Origin: Ichthyophis bannanicus
Taxonomy: Eukaryota; Chordata; Amphibia; Gymnophiona; Ichthyophiidae
Assembly: GCA_033557465.1 (NCBI GenBank)
Contig: CM066031.1
Span: forward strand, 1,071,836,444-1,071,900,443
Length of the DNA stretch: 64,000 nucleotides
Reading direction: 5' to 3'
In this document: piece after piece, positions 12,201 through 22,820 of the stretch
Position numbering within the stretch: the stretch's first letter is position 1
Layout: the number at the start of each line of letters is the position of its first letter
The notes under the pieces: model-generated
What the model was told of the DNA's origin: nothing
The model's database searches: none
The model's input: the letters and a program-made list of their open reading frames with translations, nothing else
Made by a program: the position numbers and the translations under genes

Positions 12201-12402
12201 CTAGACCCTAACTGATCCAACAAAAAACAGTGGGTTCACAGATTAAGTAGCTTTAATACAAAGAATTCTTTTTAGAAAATTACCAGAAGTATATACTCAC
12301 AGTTGCAGATTTCTCTCCAGAAGTAACAGTCCCCCTTTCTAGTCCTTCAAGACAGAGGATCACAGAGCTCTGGTTGAGCTATTTATGCCTCTGCTGCTGA
12401 GG

Positions 12403-12810
12403 TAATGCTGTGACCAAATGACTCAGTTTTCATCAAAAAGATTATTACTGGTGATGAATCATGGGTTTATGATTATGACCCAGAACCTAAGGCCCAATCC
12501 ACACAATGCAAGACACTCAAACTCTCCCAGACCCAAGAAAGCATGTCAGGTGAGGAGCAATGTCAAGGTCCTGCTCATATTTTTCTTTGCTTAACAGGGT
12601 AATGTTCATCATGGGTATGCTCCAAAAGACCAGACCATCAAAAAGGAGGGAGATTTGATGACTTTGAGACCATCAAACAAAATTTGACACAGTAGCTTCA
12701 CAGCATAATGAAAGAGGCATTTCAAAATTGTTTGCAGCAGTGACAGGAATGCTGGAGGAATTGTGTTTTATCAGAAGAGGACTACTTTGAAGGAGACCGA
12801 GTGCAATAAC
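12403..12810 (+). pseudogene. mariner transposase, C-terminal half
   Basis: The frame resumes after the CR1 with the catalytic block ITGDESWVYDYDPE (12449-12490), which carries the second Asp of the D,D34D triad and the WVYxYDP signature. The stretch ending GNVHHGYAPK-like (12595-12625) corresponds to the mariner region before the third Asp, but frameshifts and stops degrade it. The element ends in the right inverted repeat at about 12842-12869. Confidence 0.78.
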
Positions 12811-12871
12811 TGTCAGTGTTATACTTCTTGTGTTATTGTACGAGTCTTGATACTTTTTGATTGCAACTCTA

Positions 12872-13970
12872 TCAAACCAGGATTTATTTTATACATTTCA
12901 AGGCAATTTATCATCCAAGAGTGTGGAACACTGTCAAAAGCTTTCTTATAATCAATCCATGCTACACTAAGATTTCTGCTTTTCTTAGTGCTGGCCATGA
13001 CAACCTTATTCAATATTAACTGGTCTTTGATGCCATATGCTCTTCTCTTGTTGCTCTTTTGCTCTATTGCCATGATGTTATTGGGCTAGATATGATCATA
13101 TATTCTGTTTGCATCTATTGCAATGAACAGCTTATGGATTGTAGGTAGACAAATTCTTGGTCTATAATTTTTGGGAATGTTACTCGAGTCCCCCTTTGGA
13201 AGGAAAAATGTTCTTTCTGTAGTAAGCCATTGTGGGGTTAAGTCTGACTGCTTGAACAATTGATTTTTGCAGTTCACCGGGTCTTGGTGGCGTGATGTGA
13301 ACTGCTTGAGCCAAAGGTTGGTTACCTCATCTGGGCCAAGACTCTTCCAGTTAGGGGCTCGTTTTAACCTGCTTTCCAGCGCTTTTGTTGTTACTCAAGG
13401 CCATTCTATAGTTTTGATGTTTGCTTTTTCTAAATGCTACTGTATGCAAGTTAACCATTTTGCTTCTTGAGTGTGCTTTATAGGGTCCTCATAGAGTTTT
13501 CTCCAGAAAGTTTCTGTTTTGACTTTGGTCGGTGGTGCTTTGACGGTGGTGCTTTTACCATATTAATGCTCTTTCTCAATTCCCTGTAGAATTGTTTTGG
13601 GTTCTCTCTAAATAGTTTATTTTGATATCTTTATTTTCTGTTTTCTTCATATCTTCACAGGTTTTGTACTTCTGCTGCTACTTTCAATTTATTATTGGAA
13701 CATGTAAATTGCAGGTCATCCGTTAATGCAGCATGCTTCAGCTTAATGTCTTGGACCTTCCTTAATATCTTTGATGATCTTAATCCTTTTAGATACCCAT
13801 CTATCAGAGATACCTCTGCACGCAATGATTATAATTCTCCTTCTATGCACTTTTATCCAAGGAGGAACTGTTATTGTTCTCTTTTTTTTTCTGGCCCTGC
13901 ACTTTAGCTGGTAGTATTCTTGCAGTAAAAACTTTAGCTGCACAATATTGTATTCAATTTATTTTGGTGA
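12872..13970 (-). pseudogene. R2/R4-type LINE: RT N-terminal half
   Basis: Minus-strand translation gives VPPWIKV (about 13850), a WKSLGPDEVTNLWLKQF-like block (about 13300-13350), TPQWLTTERTFFLPKGDS (13180-13240), NYRP...CLPTIHKL, then AYGIKDQL (about 13030) and WIDYKKAFDSVPHSW (12915-12965). These correspond to RT motifs 0-3 of the R2/R4/NeSL group. The reading stops at INPGL, exactly where the mariner begins, and continues at 6861. Several stops are present. Confidence 0.75.
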
Positions 13971-14508
13971 TTTATTTATTTTTTATTTATTACAATCTTT
14001 TATATACCACGCTATTTGGTATCAGCGCGGTTTACATGGAACAAAATAACCAGAACAAACTATTCTGAGTTTACAGAGAACAGGTATACAAACTTGGGTA
14101 ACATGGGGAACTATATACAAAAATTATTTACATACAGTCGTTATGGTAATGACAATGGACAATGATCATGATATCACACTGAGAAAGTTGATAAGATTGA
14201 CTGATAATTATGGTGTAGCTACTTTGTTGGTGGGATTTGGCTTGGTGTATTGCTGGGTGGATAGTATTTGAGGAACAGGTGATATTTGAGTGCTTTCCTG
14301 AACTGGGTTAGGTCAGTAATTGCGCGTATGTCTGATGGGAGTGCGTTCCAGCATCTCGGGGCGCAAAATCTAAATGCCCTGTTTGCCGTTGTCTGGGTGC
14401 ATTTTGTTAACGCTTTCGGGATTATTAGTATGTTTGTTGCTGTCGGTCTTCTGGATCTGTTAGGTGGAGTGACGTGAATGAGCTCCGTGATGCCAATAAA
14501 TGGTCCCT
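13971..14508 (-). mobile_element. L2 LINE 3' fragment inserted in the R2/R4-type LINE
   Basis: The minus strand encodes the L2 C-terminus (TPPNRSRR, then CAPRCWNALPSDIRAITDLT at 14300-14370, then FRKALKYHLFLKYY). Its 3' end at 13971-14045 has the ctttatataccacgc...gcgcggtttacat signature and an ATTT-rich tail. The same tail recurs at 35709-35825 and 50925-51050. The insertion separates the N-terminal block of the R2/R4-type LINE from its PPW block. Confidence 0.85.
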
Positions 14509-15135
14509 TTATACTGTATATGGCCTCATTCATCTTTGTAATCATACTTTTAACATTAGGTGTTACATTTAACTTGGGTAATCTTTCCCTTGCCTGAAAC
14601 CCAGCATATTCATCTTTTTCCATGTGGACTAGGAGTTCAGTCTTGAATTCCATCTCTGGGTCTTTCTCCTCCCTTTCTTCCTCCTCTTCAGTTGATTGGT
14701 TTACCTGTCTTGTAGTTACCACACTCTCCTACAGTTCCATATCTCCAATCTCCATCTCCCCCTCAACTGCTCTTTCTATTTCAGTGTATTCCTTTCTTTA
14801 AATATTCGTACCCATATCTCCTCCTTCTCCCCGTATTTCTTTTTCTACAGAAGCCCTTCAAGATGTTACCATTCATATACGTCTTTGATTTGATCTGTGA
14901 AATTAAAGATCTTAAATTTGCATTTGTTGCTTTTTGTAGTTTTTCTTGTGGGAATTTATCTCTTTCTTCCAGTTTTTAGTAGATTCCCTTTGTATATCCT
15001 CTTGATTTAAATATAGGATTTGTAGCATAAAAGTAGCAGTATATTATCTCCTCCTTATCTGCAGAAGTCCACTTAATCCCCAACTTTTTCATTAATTTCT
15101 GTGGTTTATCTTCTGCTACAGTGGGTCATGAACAT
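14509..15135 (-). pseudogene. R2/R4-type LINE: N-terminal region
   Basis: Minus-strand frames give KWTSADKEEIIYCYFYATN (about 15035-15090), then an acidic EEEEEREEKD stretch (about 14670-14690), then FQARERLPKLNVTP and MNEAIYSIKG (14515-14600). Motifs of this kind precede the RT in R4-like LINEs and lie in the correct order relative to the RT at 13970-12872. Frames are interrupted. Assignment rests on family resemblance recalled by eye. Confidence 0.6.
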
Positions 15136-15384
15136 GCTTACCATGTCCTTTATCTGTGGTAGGGATGTTATCTATATCTGCAGTGCTTGCACTACCACAA
15201 CCATTATTGTGATATCTTACCTCAACTGGAGCCTCTTCCTACTATATAGACCCCCTGATAAAAACCATAGCTGCTTTTCACTTAAACCTAGATTCCTTAA
15301 AGATTATTGAAGATTTCAATATACACACTGATGCCATAAAATCTCCTCACTTTGCCATCTTTTTTGAAGATATGTTTTTTGTTT

Positions 15385-15595
15385 TGTTTTTTGTGCCATC
15401 AAGTCAGTGTTGACTCATAGCGACCCAGCTACCTCTGGGTTTTCTTGGCAATGTATCACTGGAAGTAGATTGCCAGCCTTTTCTTCCAAGGCAATGGAGG
15501 GTAAAGTGACTTGCCCAAAGTCACAAGGAGTGCCAGTGGGAATCGAACCCTTGATCTTCTGGGTACTAGGCAGTTGCTCTATGTATATGTATAAC
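15385..15595 (-). mobile_element. tRNA-derived SINE, second copy
   Basis: It shares with 4143-4380 the tail (gtgccatcaagtcagtgttg), the segment ggcaatg...ggaagtagattgcca, the core gacttgccca and the B-box complement gggaatcgaaccc. It lies in the same minus orientation. The A-box end is degraded. It sits inside the L2 fragment, between two parts of the APE domain. Confidence 0.7.
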
Positions 15596-15737
15596 CTAGG
15601 TTTTATCTAATGTCTTACCTCTCCCACTTGTGCATTTGGTCATATCATTGAATTGTTCTGTTTACTCTCTTGGGCAAATGCTACTGTGAATCTTGGACAA
15701 ACCTCTAATAGAGAAGTCCTCTGGCCTGACCACTTTG

Positions 15738-16375
15738 GTCCCGATTCCATCCCAGACGTCGATCCCCTCTGTACGTCCGATCTGAACCAGACGTAAAGAG
15801 GGGATCATGATTCTGATCCCGCGGGGCACGTCTAGCCCCACGGGATCAGAATGGTGAACAGTCCTGCATGTGCAGACCGGGACTGTGATTCAGTCTGGCT
15901 GCAAATGCAGGACTGTCCCTGACTAATTCAGTCAAAGCTCTTCAATGGAGCCGTGGCGCCATGGCATCATATTGCCATGGCACTGTGGCTCCATTGAATA
16001 ACCACGATGCCGGCCGCCGGACTGCAGGACCTCATTCCCCGCAGCGTGACCCACAATCTGGCCTCCAAAGGCCAGGGTCATGCTGCAGGAAATGCCTTCA
16101 GGCCCCCCCTGCCCACTGCAAGCCCCGGGCCTACCGCAAAATGACATACAGGTAAGTTATGCCACCTCGGAGGTGGAATAACTTCCCTGTATAAGTTGCG
16201 GGCCCTGGACGTACAGGACCAACATTAGAATCGGCCTTGTACGTCCAGGGCTGGCGACTGCCCAGACTCCACCCAGACTTCGCCCCCAAGCCGCCCCTTC
16301 CCTGCATCCATCTAACTTCTCCGCACAACCGGCGGGGAAGTTAGATAGAGACAGGGAGAAGGCACGAATAGCCCC
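15738..16375. mobile_element. GC-rich palindromic non-autonomous element, copy 1
   Basis: The 638-bp insertion is flanked by ctttg at 15733-15737 and 16376-16380. Removing it restores the L2 reading frame (DHF|VFHF). It is full of short inverted repeats, for example ctgatcccgcgggg against ccccacgggatcag (15812-15850), and cgccatgg against ccatggc around 15956-15980. No protein is recognisable. A second copy in the reverse direction is at 39388-39998. Confidence 0.65.
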
Positions 16376-18115
16376 CTTTGTGTTTCACTTTCTATTTCTT
16401 ATTCTATATTCAGCAACAACCTTTAAGCATGATAATAAACCTATCCACAGAAGAATAAAGGAAAAAATATATCCTGAGAATCTATCCTTCAATACAGAAA
16501 ACCTCTCCATTGCTAAATATTCCAACCCTGTTGATGATTAGAACAATTTTTATCACCTTTGACATAGCCACTCCCATTAGAGACAGGAACACAAAATCTG
16601 TCAGAAAGCTATCTGTACCCAGAATACCCCGGAGCTGAGAAAAACAAATTGTTAAAAAACTGGAACGTCTCTGGTACAGAACAAAGTACACTTATATAAA
16701 ATTGAATATATGTCTATGCAATGCCTCTCTTTTTCATGAAGTGCGGTGAAAATTCACAACAGGTAGATTTAATAATGCCTCTAATTTCCCTAAATAATTA
16801 TTTAGGCTAGTGAAGAATTTTGTAATGAAGCCTTGTATAAACTCTGCCTTTACACATTCGACAGCTGAACAACTCTCTTCCCACTTCAGCAATAAAATTT
16901 CTTCATTACGAAAAATATTTCTCATAGAAGATTAAGATTAGATGATATCAACCCTTCTTTATCCTCCACTTTGGCTACCTGGTCTGAATTCTACTTTCTA
17001 TCTGAAGACAATCTGGAATATCCTCAGCAGATGCAACACAAGAAGCAATTCCCCGGACCCATTGGTTGCTTTCCCCTAATTGAGACTCAGTTGCCACAAA
17101 ACTCACTGTCATAGTCAATGCTTCATTGGTCACCGGTGTACATACTATAAGAGCATAAGAATGCCATACTGGGTCAGAGGAAAAGTCCATCATGTCCAGT
17201 GTCCTGTTTTTAATGGTGGCCAATTCAGCTCATAAGCACCTGACATCAGGGGCAGTGGAACATCCTTTTGTTTGGAAGGGCCAAGAAACCAATCTCAAGC
17301 TCCGCCCCCAAGCTCTCTAATTGCAGATGCTTTGTCAAGTAAACTAGTAGTGGGGCCATGGCCCCTGTGGTCCACCCCATTCCACTGTCTATACCTCACT
17401 TACTCCAAAAATAGCCAGTTCCTTATTACCTTTCCCTAGGGATAAGCAATGGGTTTCTTTTGAACTACCTTTATAACTGTTTATAGACGTTTTCTCCAGG
17501 AATTTGTCCAAATCTTTATTAAACCCAGCTACACTACCTGCTTTCATCACATCCTCTGGCAATGAGTTCCAAAGACAGAGAAAAAATATTTTCTCCTATC
17601 TTTTTTAAATATAGTACTTTGTAGCTTCACTACATGTCCTCTAGTCATTGTATTTTTTGAAAGAGTAAAGAATCGAGTCACGCCTGCCCGTTTCACGCTA
17701 CTCAGGATTTTATAGATCTATATCATATCTCCCCTCAGCTGTCTCTTCTCTAGGCTAAAGAGCCCTAACTTCTTTAGCCTTTCCTCATAGGAGAGTTGCT
17801 CCATTCCTTTTATCATTTTAGTCGCCTTTCTCTGGACCTTTTCTAATGCTGCAATATTGAGATGCAAAGACCAGAATTGCACATAATACTCAAGGTGCAA
17901 TTGTACCATGGAGTGATACAGAGGCATTATAATATTATAATATAATTATAATATCCTTTGTTTTATTTTATTTTACTTTCCTAATGATACCTAACATTCT
18001 GTTTGCTTATTTGTCTGCCGCCACACACTGAACAGAAGATTTCTATGTATTGTCTCTAATCATATCCAGATCCTTTTCTTGGGTGGTGACTCTTAATGTG
18101 GAAACTAGCATTGTG

Positions 18116-18492
18116 CAGTGGCATGAATTCCATTCAAGCAGCCCCCACAATGTTGGGGGGGGGGAGGGGAGCCCGGGCAGAAAGGAGGTCCACACAGCAG
18201 CAGCGGCAGCGTGGAAAACTTACCTTATCATGTTTGCAATGCTGCTCCGCTTGCGTAAGTCTGCTGTGAGCCCAGCAGCTGTTCCTCACCAGGCAGAAGT
18301 CTTGTGAAACTAGCCACACCACAAGACTTCAGTCTAGCAGGGAACAGTCACTGGGCCCACGGCAGACACTATGAGGTAAGTTTGCCACTGCCGCTGCATG
18401 GAGAAGGGGGATCGCATGATGAAGGAAGCACAATTGCCACAACAATGGGGAACCCTCAGCAAAATTATAACTCATTATAACTTAAATGATTG
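18116..18492. mobile_element. hAT-like short insertion with a perfect 8-bp target duplication
   Basis: gcattgtg occurs at 18108-18115 and 18493-18500, exactly where the CR1 3' RT region is interrupted; CR1 sequence continues on both sides. The 377-bp insert starts cagtggcat and contains a G-run and an ctcac/gtgag-rich middle, with no ORF of note. The terminal inverted repeat is weak. An 8-bp duplication and a CAG start suit a non-autonomous hAT element. Confidence 0.6.
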
Positions 18493-18955
18493 GCATTGTG
18501 TATCTATAGTTTTGGTTATTCTTCCCTATGTGCACCACTTGTTCTTATTAAATATCATCTGCTATTTGGATGCTTGTTTTTCAGTCTCACAAGGTCCTCC
18601 TGCAGTTTCTCACAATCTACATGTGTTTAACAACTGAATATTTTGTTGTCATCTTCAAATTTAATCACCTCATTGGTTGTTCCAATTCCAGATCATTTAT
18701 AAATATGTTAAAAAGCACTAGTCCCAATACAGATCCCTGGGGTACTCCACTATTCACTCTCCTCCATGGATAAAATTGACCATTTAATCCTACTCTCTAT
18801 TTTCTATCTCTCAACTAGTTTCCATTCCACAATAGGACACTGCCTCCTATGTCATGTCTTTTTAATTTCCTCAGGAGTCTCTGATGTGGGACTTTGTAAA
18901 ATGCTTTCTGAAAGTCTAAATATACAATATTAACTGGCTTACATTTCTCCGCATG

Positions 18956-19124
18956 CAGGCCGGCCCCAGAGTTGAAGGCAAACCTTAAGCCTTAATTCCA
19001 ACCCGCCCCCTCCCCCCCCAGCTGTGAGACTCTATTGTTTAGATTTCAGTGTCCTGCTTTGCCACCCTCCAGAAGCTGCCACCCCAGGCTACCACTTAGT
19101 TTGCCTAATGTTTGGGCAGCCCTG
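18956..19124. mobile_element. Short deletion derivative of the CAGGG(G/C)CGGCCC hAT family
   Basis: The insert starts caggccggcccc and ends gggcagccctg, matching the ends of the large hAT elements nearby. Flanks tccgcatg (18948-18955) and tgcagatg (19125-19132) agree at 5 of 8 positions, a decayed 8-bp duplication. CR1 RT sequence resumes on both sides. Only 169 bp remain, with no coding part. Confidence 0.5.
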
Positions 19125-20277
19125 TGCAGATGGAGCAGATTGATGAGGCAAGACTAAATCCACGTTGACTTTGTCCCATTAAACCATGTCTGTCCATATG
19201 CCCAGTAATTTTGTTCTTAATTATATTTGCCCACCACTGACATTAAGCTCACCAATCTGTAGTTTCCTGGATCATCCCTGAAGCTCTTTGTAAAATAGAT
19301 ATTACATTGTCCACCCTCCAATATTCTGGTACTATAAATGATTTTAACAATAGGTTAAAAATCATTAATAGTAGTTCTACAATTTTTTTTAGTTCTGTCA
19401 GCATTCTTGGATATATACCATCTGGTCCAGGTAATTTCCTGATTTTTAGTCTATCAGTTTGTTCTACTACATCTTCCAGATTTATTGAGATTTCATTCAG
19501 CTCTTCTGCCTCTTCACTGTTAAATACCCTTTCTGCCATGGGTAACTTCATTTCTTCCTCAGTAAAGACCGAAGCAAAACAATTTGTTTTATCTCTCAGC
19601 TATAACCTTGTCCTCCCTGAGTGCCCCTTTTACCTTTTGATCATATAATGGTCCAACTGATTCTTTCCTTGGCTTTTTGCTTCATATATATCAGAAAAAA
19701 AGGTTTATTGTGAGTTTTTGTCTCTGTGGCAAGCTTCTTTTCAAATTCTCTTTCTGTATTCCTTATTAGTGCCTTGCATTTATCTTTGCAGTGTTTATGC
19801 TGTTTCCTGTTTTCTTCATTTAGTAACATTTTCCATTTTTTGAAAGATTTTTTTTTTTGCCTCTTTCACCTCACCTTTTAACTAAGCTGGTTGTTGTTTG
19901 GCCTTCCTTCAGTCTTTCTTAATGCATGGGATTCATCTGGTCTGGGCTTCCAAGATTGTATTTTTAAACAATGTCCACGCCTGATGTAAACTCTTGACCT
20001 TTGCAGCTGCTTCTTTTAGCTTTTTTTCTAATCATTTTCCTCATTTTGTCATAGTTGCCTTTTTGAAAATTAAATATTGACACCATAGATTTCCTTTGCA
20101 TACTCACTCCAGTTATTAAGATAAATGTGGTCATATTATGATCACAAGTGCCAAGTGGTCCAAACCAGGGGCGGCCCAAGGGGGGTGCGGGGCCATGTGT
20201 GGAGACTCGGTGCGGGGCCTCATTTGCATAAGGAACCTCATTTGCATAATGTTACCATACACTAACTTTTAGTAAAC

Positions 20278-20514
20278 ATGCCTCTTAATGAGTGTATGGA
20301 TAAAGAAAGACTAAAAGATTTCTACATTACTATAATCCAGTGCCAACCGCCAGGCACATTAGGAACTACTACAAACACTGTCCATTTAGAACCCATAGCA
20401 AACCCGCCGTATCCTAACAGCACTACCAGGACTCACAAAGCATCATACCGTAACTATCAAAAGGCAACACTGCAAATATTAAACCAATACATTTCAGAGA
20501 ATAACAATGCATGA
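20278..20514 (+). other. Small ORF shared by the three large hAT copies
   Basis: An ATG-started 78-codon frame begins PLNECMDKERLK and ends YISENN. Equivalent frames are at 28459-28695 (+) and 37025-36717 (-), with most residues the same. I recognise no domain. Conservation among copies follows from their shared origin and does not by itself show that a protein is made. The sequence just before and over the start (tttagtaaacatgcctctta) resembles the PIF/Harbinger-like terminus seen elsewhere here, so the frame may be chance. Confidence 0.3.
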
Positions 20515-21179
20515 CCTACTGGGGAAAGAGAACAAGTGGCAATGTCAAATAGGAATTACATAAACAGAATACCTCAGCTCAGTTACACATACAGAACATA
20601 GACCATCACCAAACAAGGAATCACAATTTAGAAATAGGAAGACAATAATTCAACTGGGAACCCCAAAAGCCAAACTTGGAATGTACAACAACAATGTAGA
20701 AATAAAATTATAAATTAATTTCCTCTTGTACTAAACAAAGCGCAGACGTTAATGATGCACATTTCCCAGAGCTGACATATTCCAATTAATAAATTCAAAA
20801 TAAAGAGATATTTTTCTACCTTTTGTGCCTTTTTTTTCAGTTGCAATTGCTCCAGCCACTTTCTTCTGGTTTCTTCATGTCTTCTTCTAACTCTCCAACG
20901 TCTGCTGTCCATTTGTCCTTTCTTCTCTCTTCTAGTTTTTTTCCATTCTCTCTCTACATCTGCTTTAACATACTAATCTTTCTCCTTTGGATCTTTCCTC
21001 ATTCCTATTTCATCCACTCAAATTTTACCCCTCCATCCTCAATCCCCACTTACTCTCCCAATATCCGGCCAATTGTAGATTTGTCTTCCCTCCCACACAA
21101 AATATTTTTCCCCTCTCCAAGCTCCATCCCATTCTAATCCTCCCCCAACATCAGCTCCCTTCTAGTTCCAGCCCCACCC

Positions 21180-22520
21180 AGCATCCGCTCCCTTCTAGTC
21201 CCCGCATCAGCCCATTCCCAGTCCTAGCCTCCCATAAGCCCATTTCCAGTCCTAGCCCCCATAAGCCCATTTCCAGTCCTATCCTAGCCCCACCATCAGC
21301 CCATTTCCAGTCCTAGCTCCCCCATCCATTTCCAGTCCTATCCGAGTCCCTCCATCAGCTCATTTCCAATCCCAGACCCCCATCAGCCCATTTATAGTCC
21401 TTTCCTAGCCCCACCATCAGCCCATGTCAAATCCTAGCTCCCCTCCACTCAGTCCATTTCCAATCCAAGCCCCCCATGAGCCTACTTCCAGTTCTAGCCC
21501 CTCCATGAGTCCATTTCAATCCAAGCCCCCACCACAGCCTATTTCCAATCTTAGCACCCCCCAAAAGCCTATTTCCAGTCCTATCCTAGCCCCTACCTCA
21601 GCCCATTTCCTGTCCTACCCCCCACTCAGCCCTTTTCCAGTCCTAGCTCCCTCCCCTCACAGCGCATTTCCATTCCAAGCCCCCTCCCCATCAGCTATTT
21701 GCAGTTCAAGCCCCCCTTCCACTCAGCCCATTTCCATTCCAAGCCTCTGTCCCCATCAGCTATTTGCAGTTCAAGCCCTCCTTCCACTCAGTCCATTTCC
21801 AGTCCTAGCAACCCCCCCCCAGCCTATTACCAGTCCTAGCCCCCCATAGCCCTTACCAGTCCTAAGCCCCACATCAGCCCATTCCCAGTCCTAAGCCCCC
21901 CATCAGCCCATTTCCAGTCCTAGCCCCCCCATAGCCCATTACTAGTCCTAACCCCCCCCATCAGCCCATTTTTAGTCTTAGTCTCCCCATAGCCCATTAC
22001 CAGTCCTAACCCCATCAGCCCATTTGCAGTCCTAACCCCCCCATCATCGCATTTTTAGTCTTAGCCTCCCCATAGCCCATTTCCAGGCCTAACCCCCCCA
22101 TCAGCCCATTTCCAGTCCTAGCCTCCCCATAGCCCATTACTAGTCCTACCCCCATCAGCCCATTTTTAGTCTTAGCCCCCCCATAGCCCATTACCAGTCC
22201 TAACCCCCCATCAGCCCATTTCCAGTCTTAGCCCCCCTATCAGCCTCCAGTTCTAACCCACTATCAGCCCATTTCCAGTCTTAGCCCCCCCATCAGCCCA
22301 TTTCCAGTCTTAGCCACCCCATCAGCCTCCAGTTCTGAACCCCATCAGCCCATTTCCAGTCTTAGCCCCCCATCAGCCCATTTCCAGTCCTACCCACCCA
22401 TTTCTTTTCCTAGCCCCCCATATCCCATTACTAGTCCTAACCCCCCATCAGCCCACTTCCAGTCTTAGCTCCCCCCCATAGCCCATTACCAGTCCTAACC
22501 CCCTTCCCCCCATCAGGCCA
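21180..22520. repeat. C-rich minisatellite in hAT copy 1
   Basis: Variable units of roughly 25-32 bp are built on cccatttccagtcctagccc followed by cccatcag, with variants in which the cccatt(t/a)ccagtc core is kept and the C-run length changes. Open frames across it are proline/serine-rich translations of the repeat and are not genes. Confidence 0.9.
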
Positions 22521-22637
22521 AATAGATTTTTTTAAAAAAGCAAACCAGCTGCTGCTGCCACTGCCGCCGTGGCAGGGGCAGAATCAAGCGTCCCGCCACG
22601 GGGCCCCCCCCTACCCGGCAAAGCCTCCCAGAAACAT

Positions 22638-22820
22638 CAGCTTCGGACAGAGTCCCAAAGCGCGGGCTTTTAGAGCCGTGAGAGTTTCCCTTTTTCGCGC
22701 GGCTCTGTTAAGCCCACCAGGGATTTCCCATCAGCCCCGGGTGGCTTAACAGAGCCGCGAGAGGTCAGGGAAGCTCTCGCGGCTCTGAAAGCCCGCGCTT
22801 TGGGACTCTGTCCGAAGCTG
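22638..22820. repeat. Long inverted repeat near the right end of hAT copy 1
   Basis: The left arm 22638-22716 starts cagcttcggacagagtccc and the right arm 22742-22820 ends gggactctgtccgaagctg. The loop is about 25 bp around gggatttcccatcagcccc. Outside the arms, gctgctgctgcc (from about 22550) and ggcagcagcagc (to about 22852) extend the symmetry. Transcription or strand separation would give a strong hairpin. Confidence 0.85.

Larger units (their letters stand above)
7466..12402 (-). mobile_element. CR1 LINE, nearly full length
   Basis: A minus-strand CR1 interrupts the mariner transposase. The 3' end (left) carries the octamer-like taagaacataagaacataag, typical of CR1 tails built on an 8-bp repeat. 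From 5' to 3' it has a 5' UTR with tandem monomers (12400-11521), an ORF1 with zinc-finger-like cysteines and an SGNH esterase, an ORF2 with APE endonuclease and RT, and a short 3' UTR. The ORFs carry only a few lesions, so this copy is much younger than the CR1 at 17145-37260. At most a 2-4-bp target duplication (aat) is present, as is common for CR1. Confidence 0.9.
6862..12869 (+). mobile_element. mariner DNA transposon (dead), interrupted by a CR1
   Basis: The terminal inverted repeats are visible: gaggttcgatcaaaaagtat from 6863, and its near complement ending at 12869 (atactttttgattgcaactc). TA dinucleotides flank both ends (6860-6861 and 12870-12871). The left and right flanks join the reading frame of the R2/R4-type LINE, so the insertion site is exact to within one base. 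Transposase remnants occupy 7040-7465 and 12403-12810. Without the CR1 insertion the element would be about 1.07 kb, shorter than usual for mariner. Confidence 0.85.
5166..15135 (-). mobile_element. R2/R4-type non-LTR retrotransposon, split into three parts
   Basis: One decayed LINE on the minus strand can be followed through three blocks in the expected protein order. They are an N-terminal block (15135-14509), an RT N-half (13970-12872) and an RT C-half with zinc knuckle and restriction-like endonuclease (6861-5170). The two gaps are later insertions: an L2 tail (13971-14508) and a mariner (6862-12869). Where the mariner cuts, the RT reads through from the left to the right flank. Many stops and frameshifts show that it is old and dead. 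The exact clade (R4/Dong versus NeSL or relatives) cannot be set by eye. Confidence 0.75.
15190..17144 (+). mobile_element. L2 LINE fragment: APE endonuclease to RT linker
   Basis: Plus-strand frames contain LLYRPPDKN (about 15238-15265), an RFQYTH/DFNIHTD-like APE block (about 15310-15335), WPDHF (about 15722-15736) and, after an insertion, FVFHFLF (16377 on). Further on are THSTAEQLSSHFSNKISSLR (about 16855-16912) and NSPDPLVAFPL (about 17050-17085). These follow the L2 ORF2 order. A SINE (15385-15595) and a GC-rich palindromic element (15738-16375) interrupt it, and the old CR1 begins at 17145. Many stops show it is dead. Confidence 0.72.

Noticed and set aside
21424..21849. Serine/proline-rich open frames in the hAT arrays (also 29501-29971)
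   Set aside because: Any multiple-of-three run of the minisatellite unit gives such a frame; copies differ by frame-breaking changes.
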